DNA of 64,000 bases from Bemisia tabaci. Taxonomy: Eukaryota > Arthropoda > Insecta > Hemiptera > Aleyrodidae. Every line of letters starts with the position of its first letter. Position 1 is the stretch's first letter. The stretch spans positions 43,312,157-43,376,156 of the forward strand of contig NC_092797.1 in assembly GCF_918797505.1 (NCBI RefSeq), in the 5' to 3' direction. The notes under the pieces were generated by a model. That model worked only from the letters and a program-made list of their open reading frames with translations, ran no database searches and was not told the origin of the DNA. Below are positions 10,097 to 22,257 of the stretch, in pieces. Both the position numbers and the translations under genes were made by a program.

Positions 10097-12147
10097 ACTA
10101 GTTGGAAAAACTTATCCTCTGAAATTGTGGCGGGAAGTTACTAGTAAAGTTTAATTCTTTCATTCTCTCTTCCTAATTGCTATGAAATTAAATAATCACA
10201 CTGCAGAACAATAACGCACTTAACGGCGTGGAAGGAAATTAGGAGGGAAAGTACTCTTGGAACAATTCGAATAGGGTGTGTTCATTGCAGCGAATGAATG
10301 TATTTACGAAGCCATTTCTCCGTGAGGTATGTACATTGCACAGCGCTGAGATAGACAACTTTGCCCTGCGAAACCTGTTGCACTACCCCAGAGCCGAATT
10401 CTTTCTATTTGGCATAGGTGCCCTAATGACAGAGTGCCGTTGCGGTCAAAAGATGATTTCAAAATAGTTCTAAAAACAATAAAATGTTTCAAAAACGGTT
10501 CTTTAAAACAAAGAAAAAACTAAAAAATCTCAAATGCGTTTAAGGAGATAAGTGGTGGTGCCATGTATGCGCTTTTCAAATGTTTTACAGTCATTTTTCA
10601 ATCATTTTGAAAATGAATTATAGGCATTTTTTAATCGTTTTAAAAATAGTCTTAAAATTCATTAAAATATGTGACAAGTTACAATGACATTCTTCAGTTA
10701 TATTCCAAAAACTTTCTTAAATATTTTATGGAATCATGTTTTAAATTCTTTAATAATCATTGAATGTTAGTATCTTCCTTTAAAATCGTCGACAACAGTA
10801 GGTTTTTTTAAGAATATATTTTAAAAGTATTATTTTTTACCTCTAAAACCATTTTTTTTTTTTTTTTACCTATAAAAGACGGGTCTCAGAGCTACGAATA
10901 TTCAAGTCGTATTCTAATATAGCTTAAACATTTTTTAAAGTAGTTTTTAAAGATCAAAATGAATCATCTTTTAAACGTGCTCTTTGAGTAAAATGCGCGC
11001 GCTCATAACCCGCTACTGCACCGCTCATCATCGGGAAGATTGGAAGGGCGTCACTTCATTATTTTCTCTTCTTATTTCAACGACCCGCTCCTTTCTTTCA
11101 CTAAATTTGGTCACACTAATAAAACGCTCCGACTTAAATGCCGCTTTTCTTCTCATTTTCTCGGTGCGCTGGTGTTTTTGAAAGGCTCATAAATCGACCC
11201 AAGAGAATTCAGATGCTCTAATTTGAGCTAAACATAGAGCGCGCTTCGTGAAAAAAACGAGTTTTAAAATGCGCTAATTTCCACAAAAATATGGACCTGT
11301 GCCCTTCGAATGACAAACTATTCGATTTTCTCTCGCAGACGGCTTGGCTCCCACATTTTTACCGCTAGCATATCGGGCAACGTTGACAAGTTGGGCGATA
11401 AAATGTAGATAGTTTACATGGAGTCGAATGAGGGAAAATCCTGATTTTTCAGCACATCTTGGTAACGATGATATCGGCACGCCTCTACTTTTTATAGATG
11501 GTGCTCAGTGAAAGGAGTCTACTTAGTTTTACGACGTGGGCTCTCGTACACAAGTACATCGCAAATGAAGTTGGGTTTGAATATTTGATTGACTATTTCT
11601 GATCAAGGAAAACCATTAAAGTTCCAATGGAAACCTTCCGCAGAACGCTACCCCATTATATTTTACGAGGCTATCCAAAAATAAGTCGATACGCGGGATT
11701 TTTGAGTCGCTTTAACTTCTGATTATTTTCAAGATCCAGTATTGTTATGCAACATAGTTAATCCGTCATAAAAAAACTGAAATGCTCTGAGCATGTTGAG
11801 CAAGATACTTTTGCTTTTCTAGCGTCCTTTCTCGATTTCGATAGAACATGATTCACGTTAGTTTACTCAACTGCTCAAATTATATATGTAGTTTGCAAGA
11901 ATGATTTAATGAAATGTATGTGGATGGATGATGCTGTATGAAGTATCCGAAAATACGACTCAAAATATGAAATATATCGAGTTGTTTACTGTAGGTGACA
12001 ATTATTACAGAAAAATGATGATATAATATTGGGAGTTGTAGCATTTCACTTCAATGGTTGTTCGGTTGCTAAAAATGTTTCTCAAATACTTCAGAGTCAT
12101 TCGCAGTAGAAATATTGATGTTTGTTCACATTTTTCGTTCTACAGTA
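10097..12147. other. unassigned AT-rich sequence
   Basis: There is no exon or repeat that I can support. The 10480-10980 section is strongly A/T biased with a short T run near 10853. A few open frames of 60-70 codons are within chance expectation. Confidence 0.4.
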
Positions 12148-12560
12148 GTGCCGTGCCAAGAAAAATGTGACATGCAGTGGGGGGGCGTAAATGATCGCTT
12201 ATCGATATTTCCCCATTTTTAGCTGTGGTAAAGAATCGATTATTAAAGTGTTCGCTGCGAACACCTCGTTCATCGATCATATTCCATTGGTTTAAATGGC
12301 AGATCAACCGATAAATCGCAAAGCACGCCACGCCACCGGTGACATGAACATCCAAACGTTGCCTAGTTTTTCCCGAAATAAATGTCAATTCTTTTTTGGA
12401 AAAGGTATGAATGTTTTTCCTTTAAATTTTCAGGTACTCGAGACAAAATCGCGAAAAATTTCTATGCAAAATGGGAAGCAAAATTAATATCCTTATGTCT
12501 CCCTGAAACTTCATATTTTGTGGAAGAAAATTCAGCGACGTCAAATGGTTTATAACTTCC
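12148..12560. mobile_element. B3: old palindromic MITE split by A5
   Basis: GTGCCGTGCCAAG at 12148 is the left end of family B. The sequence is interrupted at 12175 by A5 and resumes after 12338 with AACATCCAAACGTTGCC, exactly the next part of the family B arm. The right half is diverged (TGGAAGAAAATTCAGCGACG). Confidence 0.65.
12175..12338 (-). mobile_element. A5: hAT-like MITE with perfect TSD, inside B3
   Basis: This is a family A copy in reverse orientation. It is flanked by an exact 8-bp duplication GTGACATG at 12167-12174 and 12339-12346. The host B3 reads continuously when A5 and one TSD copy are ignored. The centre is GTGTTCGCTGCGAACACC. Confidence 0.92.
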
Positions 12561-12826
12561 CCAACTCTTGGACTAAATTTTTCAATTGGGAACTTCCATT
12601 TTTAGCTAATTTCATAAACAACGAAAGTGTCATCATTTTGCTTACGCAGATTAGTGAATTCTTGGGTGAGCCATAAATAGTAAGTCCTAATCGTAAAAAT
12701 TCAGTTAACTTTGGATTTGCAACATCGTAATAAAAAGCGAGTAAATAGCGCAGGAAACATTGCGGCAGCCCTACGGTGGAAGAGGAAGCAATTAGGGAGG
12801 CATGAAGAGGGAAAATAGAAGCAAAT

Positions 12827-12991
12827 CAGTGGCGAAGCGTGAATGATCGATTATCGATATTTCTCCATTTGAATTTATGGCAAAAGATCGATTTTTAAGG
12901 CGTTTGTTAGCAAATACCCTTTCTATCGATCCTTTCCCATAGGTTTAAATGGCAGATCAATCGATTTATCGCAAAACACCCCACGCCGTTG
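12827..12991 (-). mobile_element. A6: hAT-like MITE
   Basis: The ends are CAGTGGCGAAGCG and CACGCCGTTG. Flanks AAGCAAAT and GTACAAAT share their last five bases, consistent with a mutated 8-bp TSD. The orientation is the same as A5 and A7. Confidence 0.8.
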
Positions 12992-13134
12992 GTACAAATA
13001 GTGAGAGGGACAATTTGTACCGCTTAGCGCCACTTCTGATCCAGACGCGTCGCATAATTTTCTTTCAATTTTTCGATTCGATATTCCACTCACGAAACGT
13101 GTGCTGCGGAGTGATTAGGGCGTAGCATGTGCTG

Positions 13135-13298
13135 CAGTGGCGAGGCGCAAAATATCGATTATCGATAGTTCCCCATTTGAAGCTATGGTAAAGAATCGAT
13201 TATTGAGGTGTTCGTTGCGAACACCCTGTTTATCGATTCTTTTCCATACGTTTAAATGACAGATCAATCGATAGATCGCGATATACGCCACGCCACTG
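13135..13298 (-). mobile_element. A7: hAT-like MITE
   Basis: This is a full family A copy with CAGTGGCGAGGCG and CGCCACGCCACTG ends and an intact central GGTGTTCGTTGCGAACACC. No TSD is recognisable, so a flank may have been rearranged. Confidence 0.85.
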
Positions 13299-13653
13299 CT
13301 GCGCTAGGCTCGATTTATTGGAGTACCGTACGAGCCGAGCTTCCGTCATTACCATTACTTTAAGATAATCACTCGAAGCTTTTTAACGGGAAATTTCGAG
13401 CTTCCATTCGCTCGCATTAAGTGCTATCTTGTTATACCTAACGATGATACCCACATGCAGTTTTGCGGGCGCCTCTCAATAAAATAGTCATGCATGAAAC
13501 TGTTTGCAAAATGATAACTTGAGTACAGGGTTGTTTTTATCGCGAACGTTTCGCTACGTCAGGAACTGAGCCTGGTACTTTACCGCTGAGAGCGAGTTTC
13601 AGGCATCATTAGTTTTTCTGCGTCTACGTTATCGTGAGAGTGCACACTTGTAT

Positions 13654-13814
13654 CAGCTAGGTAGCGTACTTCGCGACTTATCGATTGATCTATCTTTAAA
13701 GGCTATGGATGAACATCGATAAACGGGGTGTTCGCGACGAACACCTTAATAATCGATTCTTTACCATAGCAAATGGGAAAATGTCCATGATCGATCATTC
13801 ACCCCTCGTCACCA
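13654..13814 (+). mobile_element. A8: hAT-like MITE, worn left end
   Basis: The core of family A is present with GGGGTGTTCGCGACGAACACC split as GGGGTGTTCG and CGAACACC. The left TIR is altered (CAGCTAGGTAG). Flanks ACTTGTAT and GCGTGCAT match at 5 of 8 positions. Confidence 0.75.
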
Positions 13815-14290
13815 GCGTGCATCGGTTTTTTCGCGAGATTTGTCTGCAACAAATTCGTCCAATCTTTGCTAAAAGCGGCACCCAACATCATAACCTGCAG
13901 GCTCAGCATAACCTTGTAGAGGTTTTAATGTGGAGCATATCGCATCAACAAACGGTTCCGAATTGAATCAGTGTCTGTGTCCCGAAATTATTAGCCATAA
14001 ATTTATCTCTCATCTCAATTATTTAATAGCTCCCATAATTCTGTTTTTATTTTTAAACAGATCCTCAAAGACAGAGACCTAAGCCTCGTGTATCAACCTC
14101 ATCAAAAGTACACCCTGCCTTCATGGATCCGCATTTATCTTCTTTCTTTCTTTTTTTTCAAAGAAACCTGATCATCATTATGCTGCGTGTTTTGCAGTTT
14201 GGATTTTCAATATTGCGTCATGGAAACTCGATAAATTTAAAGATAATTGTTAGTGGCTTTCTTGAAAAAGAGGGAATGGAGCTAGGCTGC
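13815..14290. other. unassigned sequence
   Basis: No gene or repeat is recognised between A8 and repeat T1. Confidence 0.35.
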
Positions 14291-14380
14291 CAGGGGCCGA
14301 ATTTTGTCGGTCCCTCCCCTCCACTGCTCCTAAATATACTTAGGACGAGTCTCGACTGCACTTGAGTCCAGCTTAGCGGG
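14291..14380 (+). repeat. T1: dispersed repeat of about 90 bp
   Basis: It shares CAGGGGCCGAATT, TGTCGGTCC, CACTG and GGACGAGTCTCGACTG in the same order with the minus strand of 58751-58836. No inverted structure is visible, so it may be a fragment of a retroposon or a larger element. Confidence 0.6.
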
Positions 14381-14635
14381 AGATCTCCTCCTAAAACTCA
14401 TAACTAGGCGTAGTTAAGGGTAAATTGGCTAAATGAGACTAAACGCGAAATATCGCATACGATTAGTTAAATCGAACCGGAGTTTTTGCGTTGTCTCATT
14501 CGGCTTTCATTCAGGGGTTTTGGAGGAGATCTTTCACCAATAGACTGTTGAGGTATATTTCTTCACTGTTGCATCTCTGTTTTTACAAATTGTGGGAAGC
14601 AAAACTCGAATTTTAGCAAAATTTGTTCGATATTT

Positions 14636-14855
14636 GGACGTATTTCTGTCAAACGGAACTAGGCGCCAATTTGAGTTCCTTTTGAGGAATTTAGAATGCC
14701 GGATAGCGCGTTCTGTCAAAGGGAACTAAGCGCCATGGAAAAGCATTGTCAGTATAGGATGGAATGAGCCCGACGCCCTGTTCCGCCGCCAATCCAAGCT
14801 CCCCTCTACCTTCCTCCCCGTATGGCGCTTAGTTCCGTTTGTCAGAAATACGTCC
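14636..14855. mobile_element. E2: longer hairpin MITE, 4-bp TSD ATTT
   Basis: The ends are GGACGTATTTCTGTCAAACG and its complement, with ATTT on both sides (14632-14635 and 14856-14859). It is about 100 bp longer than E1/E3/E5 because of an extra central segment with a further GTCAAAGGGAACTAAGCGCC block. Confidence 0.82.
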
Positions 14856-14961
14856 ATTTCGATGTTTATTTACTTCCTGGAAGGAATCCTCTCCAACGAG
14901 AGACAGTAGAATCCTAGCAATGTCTCTTGCCGCTTCCTGCTTTGTAAATCACTTTCCACTT

Positions 14962-15435
14962 CGTTGTTTCATACACAAAGAAACGTAACTCCACTTCAAT
15001 GTTGCGTTATTGCGTATAAAGTTTAGTTTTAATGGAATTAAGATTGTGCAACTTTAAACTAAACTTTAAGAATGCTATCTCTTTGCTCCCTCACTGGGGG
15101 AAAAAAATACATTGGATCTAGAGTCCAGACTCTTGAAAACATTGACAAGAAAAATGAATCTTAATTCAAGCAGATTTAAGCTTAAATCAGAAGGAAATCA
15201 GCTCAAATTAAGAGGCTTGGTTCTTGATTCAAGCTTAAATCTGATTGAATCAAGAGCATTTTTTCTTGTCGATGTTTTTAAGAGTCTGGACTCTAAATCC
15301 AATGTGTGTTTTTCCAGTGCTCGCCAGGAAAAAACGTGAAATGTTCAGTTAAAAGTTTTGAAAGTTCCCTAATAAAAATACAATTCGCGAGTGGAAATTT
15401 CGCAATAGAGCTACGTTCTTTCCTGGAAAACGACG
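14962..15435. mobile_element. H3: TIR element split by C2
   Basis: The left arm CGTTGTTTCATACACAAAGA leads to AACGTAACTCC; the right arm is GAGCTACGTTCTTTCCTGG then AAAACGACG. These are inverted copies of the family H terminus. C2 is inserted in its middle. Confidence 0.6.
15092..15319. mobile_element. C2: CACTA-like palindromic MITE
   Basis: The element begins CACTGGGGG and ends CCAGTG and is flanked by CT on both sides (15090-15091 and 15320-15321). The interior arms match the other C copies. Confidence 0.85.
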
Positions 15436-15439
15436 AATT

Positions 15440-16300
15440 ACGTCGGTAGGACGCCCGTCGGAGCGAAACGAATCGTTCAGAGCCCCATGCACGCGGATTG
15501 CATACCCGCCCCTTCTTAGGCGCCGACGACTACGCCTTTGTCTCTCCGTCTTCTAAATCAGTTCCGAGAGCCGGGCCGAATGCTATCCGCGCGAATTCCC
15601 GCGCAGAATGCAGCCGGAAATCGTAGCTGATTTATTAACCTTGCCAGCTGCGTTTAATCATAATTCCGCTTTTCGAGAGCACGTCACCCAAGATAAAATT
15701 AAAGGGCGGCATGCGGACCCAACGGGGGTCGCGGGCCTCGCGCGAGCGCACTGTCGCCAGATTGCCTGCAAAACGTGTAAATTTTACATCGAGTTACACG
15801 GGAAGTATGTTGAATTTCAGCACAATCTGGCAACAAAACGCGAGCGAGCGAATTCTTCCTCGGCGAGGAGTACACCTTTACTGTATTTTAGGAAAAAGCG
15901 CGGATTCTCGTAAGGTTTATATGGGAGTTACGTGGTTTGGGCAAAGAATGGAGGACCTCTCGACGCGCGAGTGAAGGAGTACGGCCCGCGAGTGCCCGTG
16001 GGACTTTTTCATTCATCTTTATTTCACTCGCGCGAATAGACGGAGCTGTTAATATTAAAATAAAAATCGAGGAGAAAAATACGCGATCCCGCCTCTCTTG
16101 GGACGTCGCGCGTTTTTTCTCTTATTTATCGAAATGAAACGGTGCGGCGCCGCGGGAGGATGAGGCGGGTAAGATGACTCCTGTTTCGAATAAATAATCG
16201 AAGCCCCGGGAGTAGTTCTTTTCATTAAGTGCGAGACTGTTTCGCCTCGCTCTGACCCCGGACGGGAAATAACTTATCAGCTAGCGTCATAGCGTCAAGT
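15440..16300. other. GC-rich tract
   Basis: This stretch is markedly richer in CpG and GC than its surroundings and includes several CGCGCG-type runs. It holds D1 and two overlapping ~100-codon frames that read partly through D1. I cannot assign a promoter or exon with confidence. Confidence 0.45.
15739..15850. mobile_element. D1: short inverted-repeat element
   Basis: CGCGAGCGCACTGTCGCCAG leads into ATTG at the left; CACAATCTGGCAAC then CGCGAGCGAGCG close it at the right. The same CCAGATTG/CAATCTGG arms recur at 20619, 33381 and 55380. Confidence 0.6.
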
Positions 16301-16436
16301 ACTTAATAACGGGGGCACCTGATTAAAATTGAAATACTTCGTGCGCTGCAATGTCAGACCCGGTGGCAAATAGCTCCCTGGGTCTTGATGGCTTTCTCCG
16401 AGTTTTCTCCGTTGGATGATTGATTCTGAAAGAAAT

Positions 16437-16566
16437 GGACTTCATTTGGCGAATAAGTACAATTTCTGGCTAATTTTTTTATGTATATAGCGAAACTAAT
16501 GGTGCATAGGTACGTTGTTTCTAATCTGAGCCAGAAGTTGTAGCTCTTAATTGCAATATGCAGTCC
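16437..16566. mobile_element. J1: palindromic MITE
   Basis: It begins GGACTTCATTTGG and ends ATATGCAGTCC, with ACAATTTCTGGCT and its complement inside. Flanks AAAT and AAAA match at 3 of 4 positions; intact J copies have a perfect AAAT duplication. Confidence 0.75.
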
Positions 16567-19051
16567 AAAAGTCGCGGAAATGAGACGAGCGTGTGGATGA
16601 ACATCAAATTAAAGGCGCATTTCTCGATTTTCTTCCATTTTAGCTTTGATATTCCTCCCATTTTCTCGCTGTAGTGCTGTTTGCTTTCATCTGTGTGTTA
16701 ATTGGAATAAGTTAATAAAATTTGCAGATCATCAGACTTCCAAACAAGTTGCTACGGAATGGAGTTCAAATATCAAACAAAAGTGGGTGATTGCTATTAG
16801 AGTGGACCTAACGTGTAGGAAAAGACTTAAGATGATTTCGATGGACGCCGCATGTTCTATCAGAACAACATGCGATATGTAGCATCGAGGAGTTTCATGT
16901 TTTTAGCTACTCGTCATTTTTAACGAATTTTGAGATTACTTCCTGTTGTCACGAGACCAAAGAATTCGCTCACCAAAGACAAACAAATTTCAACGTAACC
17001 GAGGGAAGGTTTTTTTTAGAGGAAAAATATCGCATTTGAGTACATATTCGATATCAGTATTGAATGCATGTTTTGTTAGTCTTGTGACAATAGAAATGCG
17101 ATCTCAGACTTCGATAATAGTGACAAATGACTGAAAACATGTGACCAATCGATGCGATTTATCGCATGTCATTCTGCCGCAAAATATGGCATCCATCGAA
17201 TCACTTTAAGAACGATGATTGTGCAGAGATGAAGAGAGATGACTAAAAATAGGATGGAGTGGCGAGAGGTTGTTCTGGAGATCTCGTTGCTGTAGTCTCA
17301 TTTCAGAAGAATTAAGTAAAAAAAATGTTACACCACCAGAATGTGCTAAATATGAGGCCTCGCACTTTTGTCCAATTTTTGATGGGAAATGCGTTTTCCA
17401 TTATTCATGATCAAACTATATCGTTTTCAAATTTTATCAGAGTGCGTCAACTTTTTAGGCGTCTTTGTTTTTCCTATAATCTCGACCTTGAAATGGGTCG
17501 ATTGTATTCAAGCAAATCGAGATTCGAATACAAACGCCTGAAAATGGCATTCTTGCGAAATTCGGAATGAACGTGGCCATACAAGCTAAATTTCGTCGGA
17601 TTGTCACTGCATATTATCAGGGAACCTTGCCGATTTTGTCGCTGATCTAGCGGCGCTGCTTCGAAATAAATGCAGAGAGCCCTTGTGATTGCCATCTTTT
17701 TAAGCACTGTGTAATCAAGCACAAAAATCTTGACACTTGATGGATTTATTTGAGACAGACCTACGCGTGGATGGCACCCACGTATGGATTCTGATTTTTT
17801 AACCATGCCAGTCGCAAGTCAGCGACACTGCTCGAACGCACAAATGCCAGGTCGTGCGCAAACATTATTTTTTTACGTTGTTCCGAAGGGAAAAATATCG
17901 TATAATTCGCTAAGTGTAACAACGTTTGTCGAATAATTACACGATTCTTAGTTTTATATTCAACCTTACGTTTGAGTAATTATCTCACATCCTCAACCTA
18001 CAGGTGGAGTTGGGGATCGTCCTGAAATTCCGTTGTTATTCTTTTAATGGGAGGATGGGAGGAGAGAAACAGTTTTTGGATTTTTCCATCCAGAATTTCT
18101 TTTTGTTTTAGATGTCAGATTCTTTTAATTATTTTGTTTTGACTCGTTCATTTCAGAGATTTTAGATATTACATTTGTGTGCTTCGCATAATGATTATGA
18201 GAGAGGCGTTTGAAGAATTAAAGAATTCATCCGAGAAAGAAGGAGGCAAAAATATAGAGAGACGAATAAGAAGGAAGGAAACAGAAAATTATTTGAACTG
18301 AATTAAATTAACTTTAATTTTTTTTTAATATGAAAATTATACCCAGTTTTCTTTTTTCGCCACGATTATTTATTTATCAATTCGAATATGGACTCGCAAG
18401 TAAGTGCATGAATAGTCTCGCAAATGCGTCGAGGATTTACTAGATTATTTGAACGCTAAGTCAAACCACTCTGATTGAAATAACGCTGACTCCTGTTCAT
18501 CTTCATTCAGTTTATTTATTCTAATTTTTGTAGAGAACTCTTTTTCTACTGGAAAAAATCCTGAGTGTTTTTGTCGTACCTAAAACAAATTCAAATTGAA
18601 AACGTGATTTGTCAAATTGCGAACACTGCTCACGGAATCCCTCATCACCTGCAAAAACTAAAATTGTATGAGTTATAGTGACTTCCGACTCGTAACATCC
18701 CGATGTAATAAAATATTCGCGGCGCAACCGTAAACAAAATGCTTCTTATTGAATGGATTTAACAGGGAACAGCTTTTCTACATCGGATGTCGACGAACCT
18801 CTTCTTTTCCGTTCTCATAAACTAGAAAACCTATCAACATTGTGCAATATGAGACAAAAATATGAAATAAATATATAAACTATTAGAAGAGTCCTAATTT
18901 CCGTCTGGGCTGATCACACTGGATTTAATGTAGTGGTTTTTTTAGCCTTGGTTTTAATTTTTTATTTGTGTTTAGCGGTTGATAAAGGCTCGGGTGACCA
19001 GCCGTAACGTCCTGCATATATAGTGTTTATTATTTTTAGCCTTGTTTTCCA
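16567..19051. other. unassigned sequence
   Basis: There is no repeat family or convincing exon in 2.5 kb. The overlapping frames around 17325-17806 are about 80-110 codons on opposite strands, compatible with chance. Confidence 0.4.
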
Positions 19052-19282
19052 CACTTGAAAAAAAAAAACACATTGTATCTAGAGTCCAGACTCTTGAAAA
19101 CATTGACAAGAAAAAATACTCTTGATTCAATCGGATTTTTGCTTGAATCAAAACGAAATCTGCTCAAATTAAGAGGCTTGGTTCTTGATTTAAGCTATAT
19201 TCTGATTGAATCAAGAGTAATTTTTCTTGTCGATGTTTGTGAGAGTCTAGACTCTTGATCTAATGTGTTTTTTTTTCCAGTG
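19052..19282. mobile_element. C3: CACTA-like palindromic MITE
   Basis: The element begins CACTTG and ends CCAGTG. The flanking dinucleotide is CA on both sides (19050-19051 and 19283-19284). Arms are the same as in C1 and C5. Confidence 0.85.
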
Positions 19283-19705
19283 CACTGATTGTTTGTGTCT
19301 TTTATCGTACATGTTTCAGGCTACCATAACCTCTCTTCCTCTTGTATGAAATATTATATATGTTAAATATTAATTGAAATCAGGCAACGCAAAATGCAAT
19401 TAGATGTCGTCTGAGTGCACCCTTCTACATCACGTAACGCTGAAAAGAGGGAGGGGGGGGGGCAAAAAGTACAAAATTTTCTATTTTTTTTCTCGCCGCA
19501 AAATCGTGATTTCCTCGTTAGTTAACTGTTGTTTTTGAAACTTGACAGAGCCATCGGACGTTCCCCATGTAATGAACCGATCTCTGTCGCTGCAATTTGA
19601 GGTGCACCGCGAAACGTTCCGATTATTTATTCACGCGTTGGATCACTCATTTATTCGTTCCGATGCGATGTTAACGTCCCTCGCATTTGGCGACGGCGTA
19701 TCACC

Positions 19706-19740
19706 GCCTCCCCGCCCCCGCCCCCGCGATAAATATATGG
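19706..19740 (+). promoter_or_regulatory. GC boxes next to a TATA-like motif
   Basis: Three overlapping CCCCGCCC/CCCCCGCC units (19707-19727) are followed at once by GATAAATATATGG. This resembles Sp/KLF sites beside a TATA element. No transcript evidence is visible downstream, and B4 begins 160 bp later. Confidence 0.25.
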
Positions 19741-19894
19741 GGAGGAACTGAAATCTGAACGGCGATTGAATTCAATTCTCGCCTGCTTTTGAAGTGGATT
19801 TTAATTCAATTTAATGGGACGAGCGCCGAGTCCATGTGGAGCGGGAATAATTCGGGGATCCGCGGCTCGTAACGATTCGAGTTTACGCCATGTG

Positions 19895-20407
19895 CTGCTA
19901 TGCCGAGGAAAAACACCCTATGAAAATTCGGACGTTGCCAAATTACCCCTCATAAAACATGCACTGCACTGGAAAAAAACACATTGGATCTAGAGTCCAG
20001 ACTCTTAACAACATTGACAAGAAAATATACTTCTGACTCAATCCGATTTTTCCTGCAATCGAAGAGCCGAGCCTCTTGATTTAGGCGAATTTCCTTTTAT
20101 TTAAAGAAAAAAGTCCGATTGAATCGAGAGTATTTTTTCTTTTCAATGTTTTTAAGAGTCTGGACTCTAGATAAAACCATTTTTTTTTTTTTTTTTTTTT
20201 TTACAGTGCGGATTTTCTCATAAGAATGCTCTGTGAGTCTTTTCCTCCCGAATTTTCAGCAAATTTTATACGCAGTTACATCTAAATAATCTGAAGATTT
20301 CAGGATAAAATATTGATACATTTTACTAAAAATATAATGCTTTATCGAGGGAAATTTGGCACCTTTAGAATGATCCCACGGTGTCGCCTCACATTGCGGC
20401 GGCACGG
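19895..20407. mobile_element. B4: palindromic MITE split by C4
   Basis: The left arm (GAGGAAAAACACCCTATG, GTTGCCAAATT) stops at C4. The right arm (TCGAGGGAAATTTGGCACC, CACGGTGTCGCC) resumes afterwards. Without C4 it would be a family B element of normal length. Confidence 0.65.
19967..20208. mobile_element. C4: CACTA-like palindromic MITE inside B4
   Basis: The ends are CACTGG and CAGTG. The flanking dinucleotides TG and CG differ by one transition. A T run of about 22 nt sits just inside the right end, an expansion of the terminal T stretch seen in other copies. Confidence 0.8.
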
Positions 20408-20618
20408 TTCTCTCGAGTCAGTGATGAACGACTCGCTTACATCAGTTATGTCCTCCACAATTTACAAGGGTAGGTCCCGATTCCATGGACGAGCTGCAGC
20501 TAGGCCGCCAATATTCTGATTAGTTTGAAAGTAAGAGAGTTTACATTGAGCCATCATTGAAAAAAATCGCAGAAAAAATGGTTGGATGTAATTTTTTTAT
20601 TTTATTTTTTATAGGAAC

Positions 20619-20711
20619 TGCATTGTCGCCAGATTGTGCTGAAAATTCAGCAAACTTCATCATTTAACTCAACATAAAATGTCCAGGTGTTTTCACGCGA
20701 TTTGGCAACCT
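20619..20711. mobile_element. D2: short inverted-repeat element
   Basis: GCATTGTCGCCAGATTGTG is at the left and a worn CGCGATTTGGCAACC at the right. It is directly followed by sequence related to family H. Confidence 0.5.
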
Positions 20712-20897
20712 TCATAGGAATTTTTGTGGTGAGCTTCATTCTTAAAGTGCATTCTGCAAGGTGCATTTTTACCAGGGGATTTCTGACCGAAAATTTCACT
20801 GATTTTTCTTATGATCGATCGAATGCAAAAATGAGAAATACTTTGGGCGAAAATTGCTTAGATACGTTCCTTGTAAAAAATGAAATAAGCTGCGTCA

Positions 20898-20946
20898 ATT
20901 TTTCAACCTTGGATTGGAGCCACGTTCCTTTGTCCAGGAAACGACG
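20898..20946. mobile_element. H fragment, right arm
   Basis: CAACCTTGGATTGGAGCCACG followed by CCAGGAAACGACG matches the right arm of H1/H3. The left part is not clear. Confidence 0.45.
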
Positions 20947-21548
20947 GATTTCATATTTTGCATGAATGACACGACGCGGGAATTCCAAAAATTAGGAAAA
21001 TTCTGTTTATGAACGGAGCAGGAAGGCGGGCCCGGATAATTAATGACGTTACAGAGTTACAGACAACTAAATGATACGCTTCATTACACATCTTCATTAC
21101 ATCTCCTCTGAGGCCAGAGAGTGAAATGAATCACTCCGCTGCTTCCTTTTAAAACGGCCTTTCATATAAATAAGCGTCATAAACAAACTGCGCCTCCAAA
21201 GATATCTGCCTTGAAGATATATTAATGAAATTAGCCCGGTGGAAAGTGCGGGAGGGGGGGAGGAAGGGGAGAGGAGGAGGAACGAGGAAACGCACGAGAA
21301 AGACAGGCATCATTCATATTTTGACAAATGGACCCATATTTTCAGAAAGGGAATATTTTCATTTTCTGATGAGCCTGGGACTCCTTAAGAGTACATGCAT
21401 CTCAGGGCTCATGAAGAAAAGGGCATTTTTTTACGAAAAGGGTTTAAAATGTGCACGTGCCGCCCAAGGTACACTTTTCAATTTTACCTCTCTCAGCAAT
21501 ACTGGAGTTCTTTATTTGACTATCAGCGTGACATTTCTATGTATTTTT

Positions 21549-21798
21549 CCACCGTGCTAAGGAAGAACGATGTATGAACACTCGAGAGTTGCCAAATTTC
21601 CTCCATTAAAACGTTCCTTTTTAAGGAGATTCATGATTATTGTTTCTTGTAGCATTCAGATAATTTAGATCTGATTGTGAGTAAAATTCTCTCAAAAATT
21701 GGAGGTATGATACTCTCAGATTTTGAAAATTCTTATTTTAACAGAGACAATTTGGCAACCTCTGAAGGCTTATACGGCGTTTGTCCTCAGTGTGGCAG
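21549..21798. mobile_element. B5: palindromic MITE
   Basis: The left arm is CCACCGTGCTAAGGAAGAAC and the right arm ends CCTCAGTGTGGCAG. Length is 250 bp. Flanks TTTT and TATT match at 3 of 4 positions. Confidence 0.75.
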
Positions 21799-22257
21799 TA
21801 TTAGGGTGTGGTTTAAAACTGAAGCTACTCCTTTCTCTCAAATATGTTAAAAAAATCGAGTAATTGGGCCAATTAAAGGCCCCTTTTCACTGCGAAGAAT
21901 GATCTCAGAAAACTTCCTGAACTTCTTGAACTGAATTGGTCTTTAAGATTGCAGTTAATCTACTTAAGTGTATTCAACAGTTTTTGGCTGATGCAATTTA
22001 AATTTTTATGTCAGGGTAAATTTCGGTGATTAACGAAGATTAAAAAACACTTCCTCGTTCGAATGCAACATCTCCAAACAATTGCACTAGCTAACGAGCT
22101 GAATTCGCATCATTGCTTTTCACAATTTTAGTACATTATTTATTTTTCCCTTTATCGTCTTGGTAAATCTTTTTTTACCCTCAAATGCTACAGCAATATT
22201 AATCAAAATTTCGTATATAAACGTTTGACTCAAAGAATGTATCCTCTTTTTTTTCAG

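Noticed and set aside
18640..18665. Second minus-strand recursive splice site (TTTTTGCAG then GTGATG)
   Set aside because: The 5' splice half departs from GTRAGT at important positions, so it was not called.
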